Program-made: the position numbers and the translations under genes
From: Bryobacterales bacterium
GTDB lineage: Bacteria; Acidobacteriota; Terriglobia; Bryobacterales; Bryobacteraceae
Length of the DNA: 62,077 nucleotides
Direction of reading: 5' to 3'
Assembly: GCA_016789905.1 (NCBI GenBank)
Contig: JAEUQC010000009.1
Coordinates: forward strand, 1 to 62,077
The notes under the pieces: model-generated
Seen by the model: only the letters and a program-made list of their open reading frames with translations
Databases searched by the model: none
What the model was told of the DNA's origin: nothing
Part shown: positions 7,361-15,686 of the stretch, in pieces
Layout: each line of letters opens with the position of its first letter
Position numbering within the stretch: the stretch's first letter is position 1

Positions 7361-8820
7361 TGGCTACCGTGCTGCTAGTGGAAGACGACCCGGACCAACT
7401 GGAACTGCGGCAGCAGATATTGGAAATGGCCGGGCACGAAGTGCTGCCGGCGCGGACGGCGGACGAGGCGTTGGGGCACAGAAGGGCGGCGGCGGTGGCC
7501 GTGCTGGATTTGCGCATTCCAACGCTGGCCGAAGGCTTGCGGCTGATTACGGAGTTGCAGGCCGCGGCGCCGGCGATGAAGCTGATTGTGCTGAGCGGGT
7601 GGACACGGGAGTTGACTGTAAAAGTAGATCAAATACTGGAGAAACCGGTGAAAACGCGCAACCTGCTGCAACATATTGCCCGGCTGGCGGTGATGCTGGC
7701 GTTCTGTGTGAACGCGGCGGAGACGGTGGCCCACATGGAGCTTTCCGCGCCGGGAATGGACTGGGAGAGCAAGGGGCGGGAAGCGGTGCTGGCCGATGTG
7801 GCCATTGACGGGAAGGTGCAGCAGCAGGTGATGCTCTATGCGGGGGCGCGGCGGCACCGGTATAGCGTTTTTCTGGGGGACCTGGCGCCGGGGAACCACA
7901 AAGTGACCGTGCAGGGGAAGGGCGTGGTGGAGCACGGCATCACGCTGGAAGCGGCGCGGCCGTGGGCGGCCTATGCGCCCGTGCTGTTTGAGCGGAAGAA
8001 CGCCATTGGCAGGTTTACCGATATTCCGCTGTTGACGTATGTGGAAGCGCTCAATGAAAACGGGCAAAAGATCCTGCAATACACGGTGATTTTTTCCAAT
8101 GAGGACGGCGGGACGTCGACGCGATCGCTGATGGCGCGTTGGGGCCGGACGACCGATATCGAGTATGTGTTCCGCGCCTATTTGAAGGCCGATGGCACGC
8201 TGGACAAGGCCATTATCCAGTCGCGCGGGCACAAGGACATCGAGTTCACGGGCCCGTTTTTCGGCACGCATCCGATGCTGATGCCGGTGACGGATAACAA
8301 CATGGTGGCCGGGGAGGGGCCGAGCGCGGTGCGCTATCAGCCGGCCGCGGTGCTGGCCGATTTGTCAAAAGCGTCGCGGGAAGCGGTGATGGACGCCAAC
8401 CCCATTACGTGGCTGGTGATGACCTCCGAACTGGTGCGGGAGAATAAACTGCGCGCCTATGGCGAGGAGAGGGGGGAATCAATTTCCGACCCGCGCAACT
8501 ATCTCTACATTGAAGCGAATGTGAATCCTGGCAAGGCCGCCATTGCGTTCGTGGTGCTGCATAAGAACGGTCAATACTACTTTTCGCACAAGGGCCGGAC
8601 GAAGGACGCGATTGAGCGCGCGGGGTGGGTGCGTTCGACCATTGAGCTGCCGCCGGGGACGGAGGCGAAGGATCTGCGATCGATAAACCCGTTGTGCGTG
8701 TATCTGCCGAAGTCGCCGTCGGATGTCAGTTGCGGGGCGACACAGATCAAGTCACTGTTTTTTCTGACGAAGGAGAAGTTGCCGGGTCCGGCGTTTCAGC
8801 TTCCAATGGGCAATAATTGA
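7360..8820 (+). CDS. Receiver domain fused in frame to a secreted-type domain of unknown function
   Basis: A 486-residue open frame with two unlike parts. Residues 1-110 are a complete response-regulator receiver domain: acidic pocket E8-D9-D10, phospho-acceptor D50 (VLDLRIP), S79 (LIVLSGW) and K95 (LEKPVK). Residues about 107-120 then read like a signal peptide (ARLAVMLAFCVNAAE), and residues 121-486 form a domain I do not recognise (blocks AHMELSAPGMDWESKG, LGDLAPGNHKVTV, GPFFGTHPML). In-frame GTG/ATG codons at 7690 and 7693 could start a separate secreted protein. Either the receiver lost its stop codon and fused with its neighbour, or two products come from one frame. It overlaps the preceding stop by one base. 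Confidence 0.8.
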   Translation: MATVLLVEDDPDQLELRQQILEMAGHEVLPARTADEALGHRRAAAVAVLDLRIPTLAEGLRLITELQAAAPAMKLIVLSGWTRELTVKVDQILEKPVKTRNLLQHIARLAVMLAFCVNAAETVAHMELSAPGMDWESKGREAVLADVAIDGKVQQQVMLYAGARRHRYSVFLGDLAPGNHKVTVQGKGVVEHGITLEAARPWAAYAPVLFERKNAIGRFTDIPLLTYVEALNENGQKILQYTVIFSNEDGGTSTRSLMARWGRTTDIEYVFRAYLKADGTLDKAIIQSRGHKDIEFTGPFFGTHPMLMPVTDNNMVAGEGPSAVRYQPAAVLADLSKASREAVMDANPITWLVMTSELVRENKLRAYGEERGESISDPRNYLYIEANVNPGKAAIAFVVLHKNGQYYFSHKGRTKDAIERAGWVRSTIELPPGTEAKDLRSINPLCVYLPKSPSDVSCGATQIKSLFFLTKEKLPGPAFQLPMGNN

Positions 8821-8824
8821 CGGC

Positions 8825-9166
8825 ATGAACTGGCGTATCGGCATTGGCGTACTGCTACTGGCCCTGCAGGCCGGGGCCATTGTCCGTGCGCGGTTCGTGG
8901 ACGACCGGTATTTCTGCTGGGCGCCGTTTGACCAGCAGACGAGGTACGAAATCGGCGTAAGCATAGGCGGAGAAGGGTTGGCGCCGATGCAGGTGGAAAG
9001 GCGCTACCGGCGGCCGGCGGAGGGTGTGGACAACCGGAGCGCGCACCACTTGTTCGATATCATCAGGCGCGCCGAGCAGAAGTTTGAGAAGTGGGGCCGC
9101 AGCCGGGTGTTGGTCCGCTATAGCGTTAACGGGCATGAGGAGCGGGAATGGCGTTATCCGGAATAA
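8825..9166 (+). CDS. Small secreted or membrane-anchored hypothetical protein
   Basis: A 113-residue protein with an N-terminal hydrophobic segment (GIGVLLLALQAGAIVRA) followed by a soluble part containing RFVDDRYFCWAPFDQQTRYE and ending in NGHEEREWRYPE. I do not recognise the family. It follows the receiver fusion by four bases and overlaps the downstream HTTM-DCC gene by 19 bases, so it is almost certainly co-expressed with that enzyme and may be an accessory subunit. In other genomes small companion proteins often precede HTTM-domain genes; this is the main hint at its role. Confidence 0.7.
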   Translation: MNWRIGIGVLLLALQAGAIVRARFVDDRYFCWAPFDQQTRYEIGVSIGGEGLAPMQVERRYRRPAEGVDNRSAHHLFDIIRRAEQKFEKWGRSRVLVRYSVNGHEEREWRYPE

Positions 9167-10317
9167 TCGCCAATCCACTGCGGCTGGGCGGGCTTGGGCT
9201 GCCGCCGCAGGTGGTGATGATGTGCCGGCTGCTGGCGCTGGCGTTGCTGTTGACCAACCATCAGGCGCAGATCCAGACGGTGTTCCTGCCGTTCGTGGAC
9301 CTATTCGATGCGCTGCCGCCGGTGCTGTTTCAGCGGGTATTGCAGGCAACACTAGTGCTGGCGGCGCTGGCGGTGCTGTTCACGCGGCACACACGCGCTG
9401 CTGCCGCGGCGGCGGGGATGGCGCTGCTGCTTGCGGTGCTCAGTTCGCGGGCCTACTATGGGAACAACAAAACGTTTGTTGGCCTGCTGCTGGTGCTGGC
9501 GGCTTTGTCCAACGCCACGGGGCCGGCGCGGCTGCTGCAATGGCAGGTAGCGCTGGTCTATTTTGGCGCGGGGTTGAACAAAGCCATTGATCCGGACTGG
9601 CAGAGTGGCCAGTTCTTCGAGCACTGGGCGACAGACCGTTTGCAGAACCCGGCGTACATGTGGCTGAGTGCGCAACTGCCGCCGCTGGCGGCGGGCAAGA
9701 TTTTCTGCTGGTACACGATTGTGGCGGAACTGGTGCTGGCGGCGCTGCTGCTTGTGCCGCGGTTCCATGCGGCGGGCATCTGGGGCAGCGGCCTGTTTCA
9801 GTCCGGCCTGCTGCTGTTTACTGGCGATCCGTTCAATTTGTTTTTCTACGGCATGCAGTCGTCGCTGTTTGCCTTTGCCCGTTGGCCGGAGCCGCAGATT
9901 ACCGTGATCTGGGATGGCAGTTGCGGTTTTTGCCGGCGGACGAAAGAGCTGATGCAGCGGTTTGATTTTGACCCGGTGTTGGATTGGCGCGCGCTGCAAA
10001 CGGGTGTCGGCGAACGGTATGGACTGACGAAAGAGCAACTGCAACTGGCGCTGCACGCAGCCGGGCCGGGCTGGGTGCTGGGCGGGTACGCGGCGTTCCG
10101 GCGGATACTACTGCACCTTCCGGTGTTCGGGATGACGCTTTTGACGGCGCTGGCATTTGCTCCGGGGCCGCAAACGAGGCGCGCCATTGTCACCGGGGCG
10201 TTGCTGTTTCTGCTTCCCCTATCGAATCCGGCCGGCAACGCCATTTACGGCTGGATCGCGCGCCACCGTCATGAATTACTGGCGGGTGAAACTTGCGAGC
10301 TTCCGGAACAGTCATAA
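9148..10317 (+). CDS. HTTM membrane protein with a C-terminal DCC thiol-disulfide domain
   Basis: A 389-residue polytopic membrane protein. The first 250 residues hold many hydrophobic helices typical of the HTTM (vitamin-K-dependent gamma-carboxylase-like) family, including LVYFGAGLNKAIDPDWQSGQ and FFEHWATDRL. From about residue 250 a DCC/DUF393 thiol-oxidoreductase domain follows, with ITVIWDGSCGFCRRTKEL as its active-site-like motif (DGSCGFC). Two hydrophobic segments close the protein. Such fusions suggest a membrane redox enzyme that modifies proteins or lipids, but no substrate is known. The gene overlaps its small predecessor and ends 22 bases before the BACON protein. Confidence 0.85.
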   Translation: MALSGIIANPLRLGGLGLPPQVVMMCRLLALALLLTNHQAQIQTVFLPFVDLFDALPPVLFQRVLQATLVLAALAVLFTRHTRAAAAAAGMALLLAVLSSRAYYGNNKTFVGLLLVLAALSNATGPARLLQWQVALVYFGAGLNKAIDPDWQSGQFFEHWATDRLQNPAYMWLSAQLPPLAAGKIFCWYTIVAELVLAALLLVPRFHAAGIWGSGLFQSGLLLFTGDPFNLFFYGMQSSLFAFARWPEPQITVIWDGSCGFCRRTKELMQRFDFDPVLDWRALQTGVGERYGLTKEQLQLALHAAGPGWVLGGYAAFRRILLHLPVFGMTLLTALAFAPGPQTRRAIVTGALLFLLPLSNPAGNAIYGWIARHRHELLAGETCELPEQS

Positions 10318-10339
10318 GATATTAGGGGTTCCTAATAAC

Positions 10340-13270
10340 ATGCGCATTCTATGGTTGGCCGCGTTCGCGGCGTCGCTGCCCGCGCTGGCGCAGGTCGGCA
10401 ATCTGCAGTTAAGCGCCAATACCTTGAACTTCTCCGCGGTGACGGGGAACAGCCTGCCGCAATCGCAGGTTGTTGGAGTTACATCCACCGGCGTTTCGCT
10501 GCCCATTTCCACGTCGGTCCGCTATTTCACAACGACCGAGGGCTGGCTGAGCGCCAGCGCGGACCGTACGGCCACGCCGTCGAACCTGACGGTGACGGTG
10601 AACTCCTTCGGGCTGGAGGCGGGGGTGTATAACGGGCAGGTGCTGGTGGTGTCGAGCGGGTCGCAGTCCGGTCTGATCACGGTGACGCTCACCGTTACCA
10701 GCACAAACCCGACGAATAGTCTGATTACGGCCAATCCGGCGTCGGTGTCACTTACCTCGGCCAGCGGCCAGATTGTGCAGTCCTCCGTGGCGCTGAATAG
10801 CGTGGGGTTTGTGCCCTTCCAGGTGTTTATCAATACGGCGAGCGGCGGTAACTGGCTCACCTATATTGCGTCCACCACGACATCGCCGACAACCATCACG
10901 ATCAGCGCGAACCCGGCGGGGCTTGGGCCCGGGGTTTATACGGGCACGGTTTCGGTGGCGCCATCGAATGGCGCGCCGGGCGTGGCCATTCCGGTTTCGT
11001 TCACGGTGGGCAGCGGGGGAAGTGTGGGCGGATTCAGTTTGTCGCCCAGGTCGTTGAACTTCGTCTACCAGACGGGCACGGCCAACCCGGCGGCGCAGTC
11101 CACGTACGTGAGCAATTTCAATGGCATTGTGAGCTATGTGGCTACGTCGGACGCCACCTGGGCGCGCATGACTTCTTCGAACAATTTTGTTCCGGCGCTA
11201 TCGGTGACGGGGGGCAGCAATAGCAACCTGACTGTCTTTGTGGATCCAACCGGTCTTTCACCGGGGCTATACAGCGCGACCATCACTGTGACGGCGTCCA
11301 ACGGCGCCACGCAGACGCTGGCCGTTTCGTTGACGGTGAGCGGGACGTCGCTGCTGTTGGCGAGCCCAAATTCGTTCGTGTTCAACTACAATCCGGACGC
11401 CGGGATTCCGGCATCGCAGCAAACCGCTATTTCGTCCACGGGAAGCCCGCTGGCATTCACGGCGAGCGCCAATTCCACGGGCTGGCTGCTGGTGGGGCCG
11501 CAGAACGGCAACACGGGGGGCGCCAACACGCTGACCGTTTCGGTGAGTCCGCTGGGCCTGCCAGCCGGCACATACACGGGCGCCATCAACGTCGCCAGCG
11601 GGTCGGCGGCCATTAACATCCCCGTTACGATGACGGTGGGAACGTCGAATTTCAACAACATCACGGCGACGCCGCTGTCCATCAATTTCCAGTCGCAGTT
11701 GGGCAGCACGTCGGCCTCGCAAACGTTACAGTTGAACTCTCTCACGACGAAGAACTTTCTGGCTTCGGCGAGCGCATCCGGCGGGAACTGGCTGCAAGTG
11801 ACACCCAGTAGCGGCACGACGCCCGCGGCGTTGACGGTGGCCATCAATCCGCTGGCGGTGGGCCAGGCGGGCACCTACACGGGCCTGATACAGATATCCA
11901 ATCTGAGCGATAACACGCAGTTTGGCGTTCCAGTGACGATGACGCTTTCCGGGGCGGTGCTATCGGCAAGTCCGCAGAATCTGACGTTCAGTCTTTCGGC
12001 CGGGTCCAGCACGGCGGCCACGCAATCGGTGCTGCTCAACGGAACGGCGAACACGCCATTTACGGCGGTATCGAATAGTTCGTGGTTAACGCCGTCGCCG
12101 AACAATGGAACCGTTCCGGGCACGTTGAACATAACGGCGAGCGCGGCGGGCCTGTCGGCCGGGACGTATACGGGAGTGGTGACGGTAAACAGCGGCGGGG
12201 CGAGTGTGAACATCGGCGTGACGATCAATGTCACCAATTCGGCGGCGCCGATTCTGACGCCATCCAACCTGACGTTTCAATATACGCCGGGGACGGATCT
12301 GCCGCCCGCGCAGGAAATTGCCGTCAACAGCACGGGCAACACGGCTGCGTTCACGGTGTCTACGCGGACCAACTTCGGCGGGGACTGGCTGACGGCGCAA
12401 GCGGCGGGGCCAACGACGCCTTCGGTGATAGTGGTGAACGTGCGGCCGGCGGGCCTGGCGGCGGGAACCTATCGGGGCACCGTTACGGTTTCGACTTTTG
12501 CCGGCACCGACATCCGGACGGCGGAGGTGACGCTGGTGGTGACGGCGCCCACCGGGCCCACGCTGCGCACGGCGCTTCATGCGGCCAGCCGCGAACTGAG
12601 CGCCATTACTCCGGGGATGATTCTAAGCCTGCAAGGGACGGGATTGGGCCCGGTGGCGGGGGTGAATGGGAACGTCAGCGCGGCGGGCGCGTTTGAGACG
12701 TCGCTGAATGGCTACCGCGTTTTGTTTGACGGGCTTGCCGCGCCAATCCTGTACAGCAGCCAGAACCGGATGGATGTGGTGGCGCCGTACGGCATTGCGG
12801 GGCGGGTGAGTTCCCGCGTGACAGTGGAGAACGGAACGGCGCGTTCGGGCGCGGTGGAGCTGACTCTATCGCCCGACGCGGCGCCCGGCATATTTACGGC
12901 CGATGGTTCGGGCCGCGGCCAGGCGGCGGCGTTAAACGAAAACGGCACGGCGAACAGCGCGGCGAACCCGGTGCCGCAGACAGGGGTGCTGGTGTTCTAT
13001 GCCACCGGCGAGGGGCAAACGAGGCCCGCCGGGCAGGACGGGCGCATCATTGTAACGGACCTGCGTGTGCCGGTGCTGCCGGTGGAGGTGAATATCGGCG
13101 GGGTGCCGGTGGAGGTGCTCTATGCCGGGTCGGCACCGAACCTGGTGTCGGGCATGATGCAGGTGAATGTACGGTTGAACCCGGACGTGCCGCGCGGCGT
13201 GGCCATACCGCTGGAGTTGCGGGTGGGCCCGGCGCCCAGCCCGGCGGGGGTGACGGTGGCGGTGCAGTAG
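10340..13270 (+). CDS. Secreted BACON-repeat protein with TIGR03437 (Solibacter-type) C-terminal domain
   Basis: A 976-residue exported protein. After a signal peptide (ILWLAAFAASLPALAQ) come seven repeats of about 95-100 residues. Each has a start like LSPRSLNFVYQ, a central (G)-x-W-L, and an end like GLxxGxYTGxxxV...VPVxxTV, which is the BACON/Ig-like pattern. The last 170 residues (ITPGMILSLQGTGLGP, YSSQNRMDVVAPYG, GIFTADGSGRGQ, YATGEGQT) match the TIGR03437 domain found in large numbers of Solibacter-type secreted proteins. The start at 10340 is set by the signal peptide. Likely role: cell-surface or carbohydrate-binding scaffold. A strong terminator follows the stop. Confidence 0.9.
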   Translation: MRILWLAAFAASLPALAQVGNLQLSANTLNFSAVTGNSLPQSQVVGVTSTGVSLPISTSVRYFTTTEGWLSASADRTATPSNLTVTVNSFGLEAGVYNGQVLVVSSGSQSGLITVTLTVTSTNPTNSLITANPASVSLTSASGQIVQSSVALNSVGFVPFQVFINTASGGNWLTYIASTTTSPTTITISANPAGLGPGVYTGTVSVAPSNGAPGVAIPVSFTVGSGGSVGGFSLSPRSLNFVYQTGTANPAAQSTYVSNFNGIVSYVATSDATWARMTSSNNFVPALSVTGGSNSNLTVFVDPTGLSPGLYSATITVTASNGATQTLAVSLTVSGTSLLLASPNSFVFNYNPDAGIPASQQTAISSTGSPLAFTASANSTGWLLVGPQNGNTGGANTLTVSVSPLGLPAGTYTGAINVASGSAAINIPVTMTVGTSNFNNITATPLSINFQSQLGSTSASQTLQLNSLTTKNFLASASASGGNWLQVTPSSGTTPAALTVAINPLAVGQAGTYTGLIQISNLSDNTQFGVPVTMTLSGAVLSASPQNLTFSLSAGSSTAATQSVLLNGTANTPFTAVSNSSWLTPSPNNGTVPGTLNITASAAGLSAGTYTGVVTVNSGGASVNIGVTINVTNSAAPILTPSNLTFQYTPGTDLPPAQEIAVNSTGNTAAFTVSTRTNFGGDWLTAQAAGPTTPSVIVVNVRPAGLAAGTYRGTVTVSTFAGTDIRTAEVTLVVTAPTGPTLRTALHAASRELSAITPGMILSLQGTGLGPVAGVNGNVSAAGAFETSLNGYRVLFDGLAAPILYSSQNRMDVVAPYGIAGRVSSRVTVENGTARSGAVELTLSPDAAPGIFTADGSGRGQAAALNENGTANSAANPVPQTGVLVFYATGEGQTRPAGQDGRIIVTDLRVPVLPVEVNIGGVPVEVLYAGSAPNLVSGMMQVNVRLNPDVPRGVAIPLELRVGPAPSPAGVTVAVQ

Positions 13271-13279
13271 GTACAAGAA

Positions 13280-13315
13280 AAAACCCGGTCAGCCGTGAAT
13301 GGCTGACCGGGTTTT
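13280..13315. terminator. Bidirectional Rho-independent terminator
   Basis: A perfect 15-base-pair stem (13280-13294 with 13301-13315) encloses a 6-base loop (gtgaat). It has A's on its left flank and T's on its right flank, so it can work in both directions. It lies between the rightward BACON gene and the leftward DUF465 gene. Confidence 0.95.
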
Positions 13316-13341
13316 GTTAACGCCTACGGCGCACCTGCGCG

Positions 13342-13581
13342 CTAGCTGACCATCGCGTTCGGCTGCTGATGCAAGAGACCATTAATCTGGTCTTTCAAAT
13401 GCAGTTTCAACTTCTTGAGCCGCACTTCTTCCATCTGCTCGTCTTCGCTCAGGTGGCTCATCGCTTCGAGTTCTTCCAGACGGCGGTCATATTCGGCATG
13501 CCGCGTAACCAGTTCACGAAACTCGTCGCTAGACGCCATCAGGTGCGCCTTCATCTCTTCTTCGTGCGGGGTGAGCTCCAT
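13342..13581 (-). CDS. DUF465 (YdcH-like) small coiled-coil protein
   Basis: A 79-residue, highly charged, helical protein: MELTPHEEEMKAHLMASSDE, then HAEYDRRLEELEAM and EEVRLKKLKLHLKDQINGLL. This is the pattern of DUF465/YdcH proteins, short two-helix proteins of unknown function. The start at 13581 is supported by AGGAGA 11 bases upstream; an in-frame start 30 bases further up would place that site inside the gene. It lies about 100 bases after the leftward GNAT gene and ends at the two-way terminator. Confidence 0.88.
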   Translation of the reverse strand: MELTPHEEEMKAHLMASSDEFRELVTRHAEYDRRLEELEAMSHLSEDEQMEEVRLKKLKLHLKDQINGLLHQQPNAMVS

Positions 13582-13680
13582 CGGGTTTTGTCTCCTTTGG
13601 CAGGCTTCCATCGCCAGGGCCTAAAATGGCCCGGTGTGTAGTCTGTGTCTTCCGTCCATCACTGGACTACCCCGAACCTA

Positions 13681-14091
13681 TCACTTTTCAACCCGCATGA
13701 CAATCCCGTCTTCCGGGGGGGAATGGTAGTACCCGCGGCGCCGTCCGATTACGGTAAAACCGCTAGCGGTGTAGAGCGCTTGCGCGGCCGTGTTCGACGC
13801 GCGAACCTCAATGAAAACGCGGCCCGAGGGAAGCGCTGCGATCAAGCGGCGGGCCACGCCGCGCCGCCTGTGGGCCGGGTCCACGGCCAGGTTCAACAGC
13901 TCCCATTCGCCTTCGCCGGCGGCGCGCCAGACGGCGAAACCGGCCGCTTCGCCAGCGAGTTCGGCGATGTAGAACGAATACTCCAAATAGTCCGCCACGG
14001 GCCATTGCGCGGCTTCCGGGGAGGCGGCCTGGATGGCGGCGACGCGTGGCAGGTCCGCGGCTGTGGCGGGGCGAATCAAAACTCGCTCCAC
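13681..14091 (-). CDS. GNAT-family N-acetyltransferase (RimI-like)
   Basis: A 136-residue GNAT acetyltransferase. The acetyl-CoA-binding motif A is clear (LLNLAVDPAHRRRGVARRLI, with Q/R-x-x-G-x-G/A replaced by RRRGVA). It is followed by IEVRASNTAAQALYTASGFTVIGRRRGYY, the usual RimI-type end. The GTG at 14091 is used as start; the longer open frame to 14529 has no homologous content. The start lies 16 bases inside the end of the glycosyltransferase gene, so the two are coupled. RimI-type enzymes acetylate protein N-termini, here possibly ribosomal; other small substrates are equally possible. Confidence 0.88.
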   Translation of the reverse strand: MERVLIRPATAADLPRVAAIQAASPEAAQWPVADYLEYSFYIAELAGEAAGFAVWRAAGEGEWELLNLAVDPAHRRRGVARRLIAALPSGRVFIEVRASNTAAQALYTASGFTVIGRRRGYYHSPPEDGIVMRVEK

Positions 14092-15686
14092 AGCGCGGCC
14101 TGGGCTTGGCCGATGGCGGTCCAATCGAACTCGGCGATTGCGCGGGCGCGCGCCGCGCGGGCGATGCGCCGCCGCAGCGCATGTTCCCGCAGCAGGGTGA
14201 CAACGCCATCGGCAAACGCCGCGCCGCCTTCGGCGATCCAAACGCTTTCCCCGTGTGTCAGCCCCAGCCCGGCGCAGCCGCTGGGTGTCGCCACCACCGC
14301 CCGTTCCATGGCCATCGCCTCCAGCACCTTCAGATTGGTCCCGGCGCTTACCAGCGTTGGCGCCAGCACCAGAGTGGCGGCGCGATAGAGAGGCGCCACG
14401 TCGGCCACAAAGCCGTGGACCGTTACACCGCCGCCCGATGCCGGGGCGCCGGGCCAGTAGCGAAGATGGTCCGGCCCGGCCACCACTTCCAAAGTCACCT
14501 CCGGCACGGCCCGCCGCACCAGCGGCCACACCTCTTCAAAGAAGAAGCGGAAGGCGGTGACGTTCGGAAAGTGGCGGAAAGAGCCGACGAAGAGCAGCCG
14601 CGGGCCTACCGGTTCCGGGCAGGGAACGAAGCGAGCCAGATCCACGCCGTTGGGCAAAATGCGGGTGTTGGGAGTTCCGAGCCGCGCGGCGTCCTTTTCG
14701 GCCATCACCACCACGCGCCTCACGCGCCGCGCCGCCGCCATTTCAAAGCGCCACCAGCGCCACCAGTCCCACCAGGCGCCGAAGGTGAACCGCTTTTCGG
14801 CCACTTGCGCGTAGAGGTCGAAAGTCACGTCGTGTTCCACCAGCACGCCGGCGGTGTAAGGCGCCAACTGCGTATACTCCGCTTGCACCAGCGCAAAACC
14901 GTGCGCGGCACCGTCGGCGCGCAGGCGTTCGGCCAGGGCTTTGGAGCGGAATTCACGCACTTCGGGCGGGTGCAGGGAGGCCCAGCGCGGCTCCCGGTAG
15001 CGCGGCATTTCAAACAGCACCGCCTGATGCACAAAGTCCAGGACGGGCCCGGGGTCCATGTCCGCGCCGGGCTCGGCGAAGCAATAGAGGAACAGGTCGA
15101 AGTCCTTTCCCCCCTCCCGCAGCATGGAGAAAATGCGCACCGCGCCGCCATGGCTGAGCGGCCATGGGTAATAGGGGGAAACGATGGCCACCCGTTTTCG
15201 CCCGGCCAGGGGGCGTCCACGCAGTGTGGTGGAATGCACGGATTCCCGTGACCGCTCCCGAGCCCCGGGCCACCACCACGGCCGCAGCCAGATGCGGTCC
15301 AGCGGCACGCCGCGCCAGAAGAGCCAGGAGGCAATGGGATCGGCCAGGCGCAGGTGGTGCCGTTCACCCCGGGTGTTGAAGGCCAGAAGACGGTGCGGCG
15401 CCACGATGAGCGCCAGGCGCGCCAGGGGATGGTCACCCAACAGGAACGGCGCCAGGCCGATGCGCCGGCGGCCAAGCTGGCGGCGCAGGTCGCCGCGCCC
15501 GGCGACGACGATGCAAGGCAGGCCGGCGATGGGCGCGCCGGTACAGACCACCAGATGCTCGCGTGCGGGCTCCAACGCGTGGATCTCCTGGTACATGGCG
15601 CGAACCAGGGACTCCTCGCCGGAGGCGAAATGCAGCACCATCGCCTCGGCGTCCTTTCCGAGTAAACGCCAAAGCCAGGCCTTCAT
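14076..15686 (-). CDS. GT4-type glycosyltransferase
   Basis: A 536-residue protein. Residues 1-150 look like a distinct N-terminal region with a Trp/Arg-rich end (RIWLRPWWW). The rest is a GT-B glycosyltransferase: VAIVSPYYPWPLSHGGAVRI opens the acceptor half, ILPNGVDLARFVP and LLFVGSFRHFPN open the donor half, and APTLVSAGTNLKVLEAMAM carries the E-x7-E-type nucleotide-sugar site. The start at 15686 overlaps the MFS stop in an ATGA quartet. Co-transcription with a transporter and an acetyltransferase suggests synthesis of a cell-surface glycan or glycolipid, but the sugar is unknown. Confidence 0.88.
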   Translation of the reverse strand: MKAWLWRLLGKDAEAMVLHFASGEESLVRAMYQEIHALEPAREHLVVCTGAPIAGLPCIVVAGRGDLRRQLGRRRIGLAPFLLGDHPLARLALIVAPHRLLAFNTRGERHHLRLADPIASWLFWRGVPLDRIWLRPWWWPGARERSRESVHSTTLRGRPLAGRKRVAIVSPYYPWPLSHGGAVRIFSMLREGGKDFDLFLYCFAEPGADMDPGPVLDFVHQAVLFEMPRYREPRWASLHPPEVREFRSKALAERLRADGAAHGFALVQAEYTQLAPYTAGVLVEHDVTFDLYAQVAEKRFTFGAWWDWWRWWRFEMAAARRVRRVVVMAEKDAARLGTPNTRILPNGVDLARFVPCPEPVGPRLLFVGSFRHFPNVTAFRFFFEEVWPLVRRAVPEVTLEVVAGPDHLRYWPGAPASGGGVTVHGFVADVAPLYRAATLVLAPTLVSAGTNLKVLEAMAMERAVVATPSGCAGLGLTHGESVWIAEGGAAFADGVVTLLREHALRRRIARAARARAIAEFDWTAIGQAQAALWSEF

